64,000 nucleotides of DNA from Gonatopus flavifemur. Taxonomy: Eukaryota > Arthropoda > Insecta > Hymenoptera > Dryinidae. Made by a program: the position numbers and the translations under genes. A model generated the notes under the pieces. It made no database searches. It was not told the DNA's origin and saw only the letters and a program-made list of their open reading frames with translations. Positions 58,301-64,000 of the stretch are shown here, piece by piece; position 1 is the stretch's first letter, and each line of letters begins with the position of its first letter. The stretch is taken from NCBI GenBank assembly GCA_018340375.1, contig JAFFJZ010000008.1:2418001-2482000 (forward strand), given 5' to 3'.

Positions 58301-60336
58301 TTTTTTCCATTTTTAACACATATTCGGGAATGAAGATCTGCAGAAGTGAGAATATGTCAAAATGAAGAAATCCGACATTATTGATATCAAACAATACAAT
58401 TATTTGGATACAAACGTATTTCAAACTAAAAATAAGAATTCGTTAGAATGGACATACAATACAGTTTGAATGAAACAACTGGAGAAATAAAACTTTTGGA
58501 GAGTATATTTTGGAATTAGTTCTATTTTCAGCCACATCAATCAGGTTGACATTGAGTGATTCTGAAAACAATATCTATAATTATAATCTGATTTATAACA
58601 TGGAGAATATTCCAAAATATTATTTCTCTCAAACACTCCATCCTCAATTGAATATTTTTCAATGGAGACTTGAAATTATTTTCAATCCTCTTCATTTTCA
58701 GGTAAGTCTTCTCCTAAATATCTCTGTTTGATCAATATCTATTTTCACATATTCTTACTCTCACAAATTGGGTTTCATTGTACATACGTATTCATGAATA
58801 GTGATATGAGAATTAGGATATTTCATATTCATGGTATTTGAGAATTGAATCACTTAGAAACACAATGAGACTTCGCAATAAAAAACTGAAGCCCCCAAGG
58901 GAAAGAGTTTTTCCGGGAATCAAAGGACCTTCACTACTTGGACATTGCCAACACTCTTCGCTCTTTCTGTCTTTCTCTTGCATTTTCGGCGACAACCCCG
59001 CATTAAGGAAATTTGCTTTAGCCGTTCGAGCTATGATCGCCCGTCATTTGTTCCAACGCTTATTTACATGCGCTTAAGCGTTTATCCTTAATTTATTCAC
59101 GCTCAATGACAAAATAAAAATAAACGAAAGAATCAATCTCAAATATGCTCATTACAGAGGAGGCCGAGGAATCTGGGAGTTCTCATTTATTTCCAAAAGT
59201 GGACTGCATTATACCCAATGAATATACTATTTCTCCGGATGAATGCAGCTTTTATCAATACCAGTTTCAATCGAGGTTTTGTTCAGAAATGACTCCCAAA
59301 ACTTTCTATAACTCAATATTCTCATTGCGAGGTTGCGCGCAGAAGAAATTTGAGCTCGGAATCGATAGTCCGAATCGGGGTAAAATAGCGAGCGAGAAAC
59401 TGCAGAAGTTTCTTGGTGCGAGGTTCCTCATTGCGGGGTTTTACAGTATCATTGAAGATAATAATCAGAGGGCTCCACCCCCTGACCGCTTTGTTCCGCT
59501 CCGCAGGCCGACCCCCTCCAAAATTCGCACCGCTCATTTTGAATGAATCGTTGCCCACATAGGCTCGCTTCGCTCGCATCTTGAACGATTCGGTTATCCG
59601 GGGATATATGAAAAGGCCCTCATCGGGTTTCCACTCGACTGAAAAAATTTTCGAGTGCAATATTCGGAAAGTCTGCAACTAATTGGCTACCATTCCTTAT
59701 ACCATTTTCAAATGACTCAGAAACATGTTTCTAAACAACTACAATATTTGGACAACTGATCTGGTGAAAATAAAGCCTGGTAGCCCGACAAAAGTGTGAG
59801 GTAAGAGTCATTTGAGCGTAACGAAGAGTCGTTAAAGCGTAACGGAGGGTCATCTAGGCCTAATTGAGGAATGAATTGGAACACTTTCAAGCTCCAACCT
59901 CCAGATTCTGACGAGTGTGCAGTTGTCATAACGTCAATCAACTTCTGAAGAGTGTTTGGATGCAAAAAGCCTGCACGGGAAGATCGAAATTCTTATTACT
60001 TTTCGGATATTTGATCCTGGGTTTTGATTCAGCACCCCCTCAAAACCTACAGAACCCATGTTTGATATAAACCTGTCCATGAATGCGAAGATCACCAAAT
60101 TCACTCCCGCCATATTGGTTCCGCCATCGTGAATTCATTTTTTAACGTCAAATTCGTATTGGGCATCCTCGGAAACCACTAGAACCCATATTTCATGATA
60201 ATCTGCCCATGGTGAAATTACACGGACACCGGATTTTCCTCTCCCTATTTTCCGTCCCTTTCCGATCTACTGTATAACCCACCGAGGAGTGATTAAGAGA
60301 AAAATAGAGGATGAAAACGGATCCCCTCATAGACCC
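55369..60336. other. Intergenic, no recognised gene
   Basis: Mostly AT-rich. 55880-56000 has CATATATGRCC-type palindromic words. The frames at 57274-57591 (contains FFALNFTQNLKIPLPEISEQ) and 59145-59546 read somewhat like protein but match nothing I know. 59460-59640 is GC-richer with CGCTCCGCAGGCC and may be a repeat fragment. Confidence 0.3.
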
Positions 60337-61190
60337 TCACGGTTTTCGGGGCCTCAAGGTCATGGGGTAGGGTCTTTTGGGTCTCTCTGTAGGTGTGTTC
60401 TCAGGAATTCTCGAGGTTGAGGCTGGATGGGGGACTCCACTGGGCGGGTAATAGGGTTTCAAATCGACTATAGAAAATGGACCTTTTTCATCCGCCAACT
60501 CGAACACGCCAGGGGAGCAGACGCCGGTCATAGTATAGGAACTCGTATATCTTCTCGCCAGTTCCGCGGCGGAGTGTTGTGAAGCATCTGACAAACCGAA
60601 ATTCCGCTTCATCACTTTGTCACCCACTTGATATACGAGGTCCCTTCTTCCACTGTTGTAGTAACGAGATTGAAATTTGAAAGCCTCGTCCAGATGCTGG
60701 CCGGCGATATCACGGAGGACTGAAATCCGGGACATGTGATCTTCCCATTTTATAAGGTCTGAATGGGTAGGGAGACTTATTAGGGCTTCTTGAGGGCCTT
60801 TCACGAGTCTGTGATAGGATTGTGAGAGGCGAGGATTGAAACCACAATTGAGGAGAGGAGGGGTAACGTGGGTGAGAGAGTGGACCACAGTATTATAAGC
60901 CATGCGAAATTCCGGAAGGTGCTTATCCCGGTCAAGATAAGCCCGGAACATCGTTTTCCACATTCAGTCCACCCTTCCCACGGGGTTGACTTGAGGATGG
61001 TACACAGGGGTGAGGAATTGTCGAATGCCATGGTACGTCAGATATTGGGTCATACTCTGATTGGCAAACCCGGTTCCATTATTGGTGGTCAGGAGCTCCG
61101 GAGCACCGTGATGATCCACATTCTCTGGTTGATTTTTCAGGATTCTGAAAATCTGAAGCATATGATTTTGATCAATATGACCTCTGATTG
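60337..61190 (-). pseudogene. Ty3/gypsy-type retrotransposon integrase fragment, inactive
   Basis: Reads (minus strand) HGAPELLTTNNGTGFANQS, then YHPQVNPVGRVD, an in-frame TGA at 60966-60964, then WKTM.RAYLDRD, LPEFRMAYN, and a basic C-terminal part with GDKVMKRNF and FELADEKG. This is the second half of a retroviral-type integrase core plus the C-terminal domain. Two catalytic positions are altered: the Asp of TDNGT is Asn, and the Glu of NPVERV is Gly. With the stop codon, this copy is dead. The first catalytic Asp, RT and gag are absent, and no LTR was recognised on either side. Confidence 0.82.
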
Positions 61191-61543
61191 AATTTTCATG
61201 GTACACATTTTTATGTACAATTCTTCATCGACCGAATTCACATTGAGTATTGAAATTGAAAAATATTATTTTCCACACCGCTCATATACCTTTCATCTCC
61301 TCATGTGTTTCAATTTTTCAGGGGGAAACGAAATCTCCATATAGATTCCAAATTTTATTCGGAATTTTTGATTCAGTGAACCATATACAAAGCACGTACA
61401 TCGCATGTCACGAATGATGAATTCATTATCACAGTATGACATATTTCACACTTTATTTCTGTTCCTATGATTATGTGAATATTGTGAATGAATGTTAAGA
61501 ATGATTTTATGAGACTCATTTGTATTGATGCCCATCATTATTA
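61191..61543. other. Probable 3' UTR of the right-edge gene
   Basis: Downstream (minus strand) of the stop at 61546-61544. An AATAAA is present near 61456-61451, about 90 bp after the stop. Beyond about 61430 nothing is recognised. Confidence 0.35.
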
Positions 61544-61741
61544 TTACATTTGGAAAATATCTCGGGTTGCGTAGGGTGCCAGTTTTTTTGTAACCGGATC
61601 TGTTACTGTTGTAGAAGTTGTAGCGACGACTTCAGGAAGGAGCGAAGTTGACTCGTCTATTTGGTTACTACTGGTATCATCTGCACTCGTTGCAGTGACT
61701 GGTGTGGGTCTTGTTGTATCCGATGTAGATGATCGTACTTG
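61544..61741 (-). CDS. Last exon of the right-edge gene
   Basis: Sixty-five codons and TAA; Thr/Ser/Val-rich. A weak donor (CAAAT|GTAATA) exists just before the stop, so a further exon is possible but less likely given the nearby AATAAA. Confidence 0.55.
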   Translation of the reverse strand, partial: QVRSSTSDTTRPTPVTATSADDTSSNQIDESTSLLPEVVATTSTTVTDPVTKKLAPYATRDIFQM

Positions 61742-62520
61742 CTGCAATCATTAGAAAATTGAACAATTCGTCACATCCATGTGCATCAAATTTGAATTCT
61801 CTTGTTGAGTGTATAAATTCTTTCATGACAATGAAAACATAAAACATATATCACAATTTCTCCTAATCAAACTATTTAACCAATGCATTTCAACAACACT
61901 AAAAAATTTCCTGAAAATTGAGACCGTTTCTTGAATTTTCCACAGCAACAGGTTTGAATTATCATAATGTATTCAGAGGTAAGCTGCAATTGTGTGATTT
62001 AACACACAATGATGTATTTAGGTTATTTTAACGTAAGTTGTCACTTCAGTTAGACTGGAATATAATTGACCTTGACTAATTTCTATAAAGAGAATAGTGT
62101 TTCAAGCATTTAATTCTCCTTGAGAAGACCTTATATAATCTGCTTCATTATGGGTTTCCGAAGAATTCTTGAATCTCATTCTGGATTTAAACAAATCTTC
62201 AAATTCGTCATCAAACATAAAGGAATGTATTCTAAAAATTACCTTATCATGGAATAATTCTTTCTCTTCTTCAACGAAGGGTAGTAATTCGTCGACAGAG
62301 TGTGGAGTTCTAGGACTGACACTGAGTGCAACCTGTTGTGATTGTTGCGGTTCTTGATGTTGAAGTATGTACTGTTGATCTTTCTGTTTTTGTAGTTTCA
62401 ATTCTTGTAATGCTTGGCGTTGTTCTTTTTCATTCCTCTCTTTCTCAAGTCTTCGTGCACTATAACTTCGAGCTGAAGAAGTTGAACTATGAACTGAGGC
62501 CAAACTGGGACGACGTGATC
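61544..62520 (-). CDS. 3' end of an unrecognised gene (two exons)
   Basis: Exon 62520-62243: acceptor TTTACAG|GATCACG, donor GATAAG|GTAATT, 278 nt. Exon 61741-61544: acceptor GATTGCAG|CAAGTA, ending at TAA. Phases match (2 bases complete the first codon; phase 0 across the intron). The joined peptide has an Arg/Ser start (SRRPSLASVHSS), a charged coiled-coil-like helix (RRLEKERNEKEQRQALQELK), a Gln-rich segment, an acidic stretch with VDELLPFVEEEKELFHDK, and a Ser/Thr-rich C-terminus ending DIFQM. It reads like the disordered cytosolic tail of a larger protein. Upstream exons lie beyond the window or were not found. Reading past the donor gives a short extension to 62102 that could be an alternative end. 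Function unknown. Confidence 0.6.
62243..62520 (-). CDS. Penultimate exon of the right-edge gene
   Basis: Coding exon with strong splice sites on both sides and biased, low-complexity composition (Ser, Arg, Glu, Gln). The first codon is completed by one base from an unseen upstream exon. Confidence 0.6.
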
Positions 62521-62522
62521 CT

Positions 62523-63240
62523 GTAAATAATGACGAATGGATCAAAACAACATCGTTCGAGTTTCATTGTTGAATCCCCCTTGCAAAAAATATTCTTCAT
62601 TAGGGGGTTGTTGGGTAGTATCGGACCCTTGCTTGAGCTTCTTCGCAATTATTGGATGTACTTATGAATATATATTCATATGAACTGCACCTCACTTCGA
62701 AGTTCAATAGGCCAATCAAATACCTCTTAAACCTCATTATTCTGAATGAAGATCACATGAAGAGTTGAGATTCTCTTTTTTTGGAGGATTGTATTGGACA
62801 GCGGATGAAAAAATACTTTTTCCTGTTCTTCAACTATTGTTTTGGGAGAGACGTTTTTTCCAAACGTAATTTCATCTCCATCTTCCCACCTTTTTCAAAA
62901 ATTTTTAATCTGTTACTTAGTGCGCTCTTAGGAACACAAAATGTTTCACTTGCCCCCCCCCCCTCCAAAGTGTCGTTACCCAGGGACACAATATGTATTA
63001 CCCTATGTGTATGTCCCATGGAGCCGACACCGGTACAGCTTGGGCCTCATCTGGCCTATATGGGCCCAAAAGTGGGCCGAAGTGGGGCTACACTGCATAC
63101 ACGCTGAGGGTATATCGATTCGAGATTGTTCTATAACTTCTCGCGTATCACTTTCTGCTCACTTGTGACATATTTCATCTATATTATATCTGTAAAAGAG
63201 CGAATATCACGAGAATTCATGTTTGTGATTATTCAAGCCT
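62523..63240. other. Intron or upstream flank of the right-edge gene
   Basis: AT-rich with a C-run at 62952. No further minus-strand exon could be supported. Confidence 0.3.
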
Positions 63241-63390
63241 CACTGTAAAAAGAAAGTCTTAATCTGTGTACATCTTAATTTCAGACAATGCTTTTTCCAT
63301 TGTGTCGGCGATTGTTTCTTCAGCTCAATTTGTTTGCATCATAGATTCAGCCATGAAATGAGCTGAATTTAAGACTTTCTTTTTACAGTG
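63241..63390 (+). mobile_element. MITE family C, copy 3 (best preserved)
   Basis: Ends CACTGTAAAAAGAAAGTCTT and AAGACTTTCTTTTTACAGTG are perfect inverted repeats. The interior is TTTCAGACAATGC...GTGTCGGCGATTGTTTC. 150 bp, non-coding. Confidence 0.88.
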
Positions 63391-64000
63391 CTGTCCGATA
63401 CAACCCAAACGACACGCTACACACAGGGAAAATATTTATTGTCCTATAAATTACGATGTGAGAATCGTAGTGTAGGACTATATCTGTGGAATTGGTCTAT
63501 TCAAAATGTGAAGTCGTGAATTGTGCTGTTTTGTTGTGATGATTGTTGTTTTTTGCAATACACATACACTACAAAAAACTCATCTCAATCGCAAGCTATG
63601 ACACCACAAAGTTAATTCAGTGCACTGACAAGTCCACCAAAAACATAAAAAGTTGACTTTCACTAGTAAACAACCACAAATCCGATCAAATATAGTAGTA
63701 GATGTCTCTTGCTACTTCATTCAATATTCAAGTGGCACTACATAGATGCTGCAGCATGCAATTAATATTCGAACCAGCATTTCATAAACCACAATAATTT
63801 GCTTATGCCTACTAGCGAAGAAAAGAAGCAGTTTTCCAGAATTCCTTTCATTACAGGGGTAAGTCAGCAACTTCAAACACTAATTGAATCTATATTTTAG
63901 AGTAGCTATCAAGTCCTATATACGAAAAGACCTAGTCCATTGATAAAAGACAGTTTATTTTTGATGTTCAGAAAAATGACTGTCAATTCAGGCAGAAAGA
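63391..64000. other. Right edge of the window
   Basis: No recognised gene or repeat. An ACAG followed by GGGTAAG-like context near 63855 is not supported by any coding frame. Confidence 0.3.

Overview
The window is AT-rich eukaryotic DNA with long introns and dense mobile-element debris. It is an insect genome, probably Hymenoptera judging by how the channel protein reads; that order-level call is an impression from sequence, not a search result.

One conserved gene dominates. An Ork1-type two-pore-domain (K2P) potassium channel lies on the minus strand from 32128 down to 1738. I could place seven coding exons with GT-AG borders and matching phases. Together they make one 1,209-residue open frame: a K2P core of about 270 residues and a cytosolic tail of more than 900. 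The first intron is 18.9 kb and holds a dead antisense copy of a mitochondrial leucyl-tRNA synthetase gene (19387-20396), two degraded transposon genes (about 15102-15990 and 26650-27041), a non-LTR retrotransposon 3' end (28739-29055) and many foldback elements. At the right edge, two phase-matched minus-strand exons (62520-62243 and 61741-61544) are the 3' end of a gene I do not recognise; its upstream part is outside the window.

The rest (32-64 kb) is mostly intergenic and repeat-rich. The most interesting object is a candidate 3.75-kb DNA transposon at 51616-55368. It has inverted ends starting ACACAGGCCTGCGA and encloses a 566-residue cysteine-rich protein gene that two single-base deletions have broken. 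The right part of the element is an inverted partial second copy, so the whole looks like a head-to-head dimer. A 66-bp mini-element with the same kind of ends sits at 20424-20489. Other mobile DNA: a dead Ty3/gypsy integrase fragment (60337-61190), tRNA-derived SINE-like copies, three copies of a 150-bp MITE (34628, 41491, 63241), a MITE inserted inside another MITE near 49655 with the empty site visible at 484-715, and about twenty other hairpin-forming elements.

I see no rRNA, no convincing functional tRNA, no CRISPR array and no bacterial gene. All calls come from reading by eye. Repeat borders are good to about 10 bp where terminal repeats are clear and looser elsewhere.
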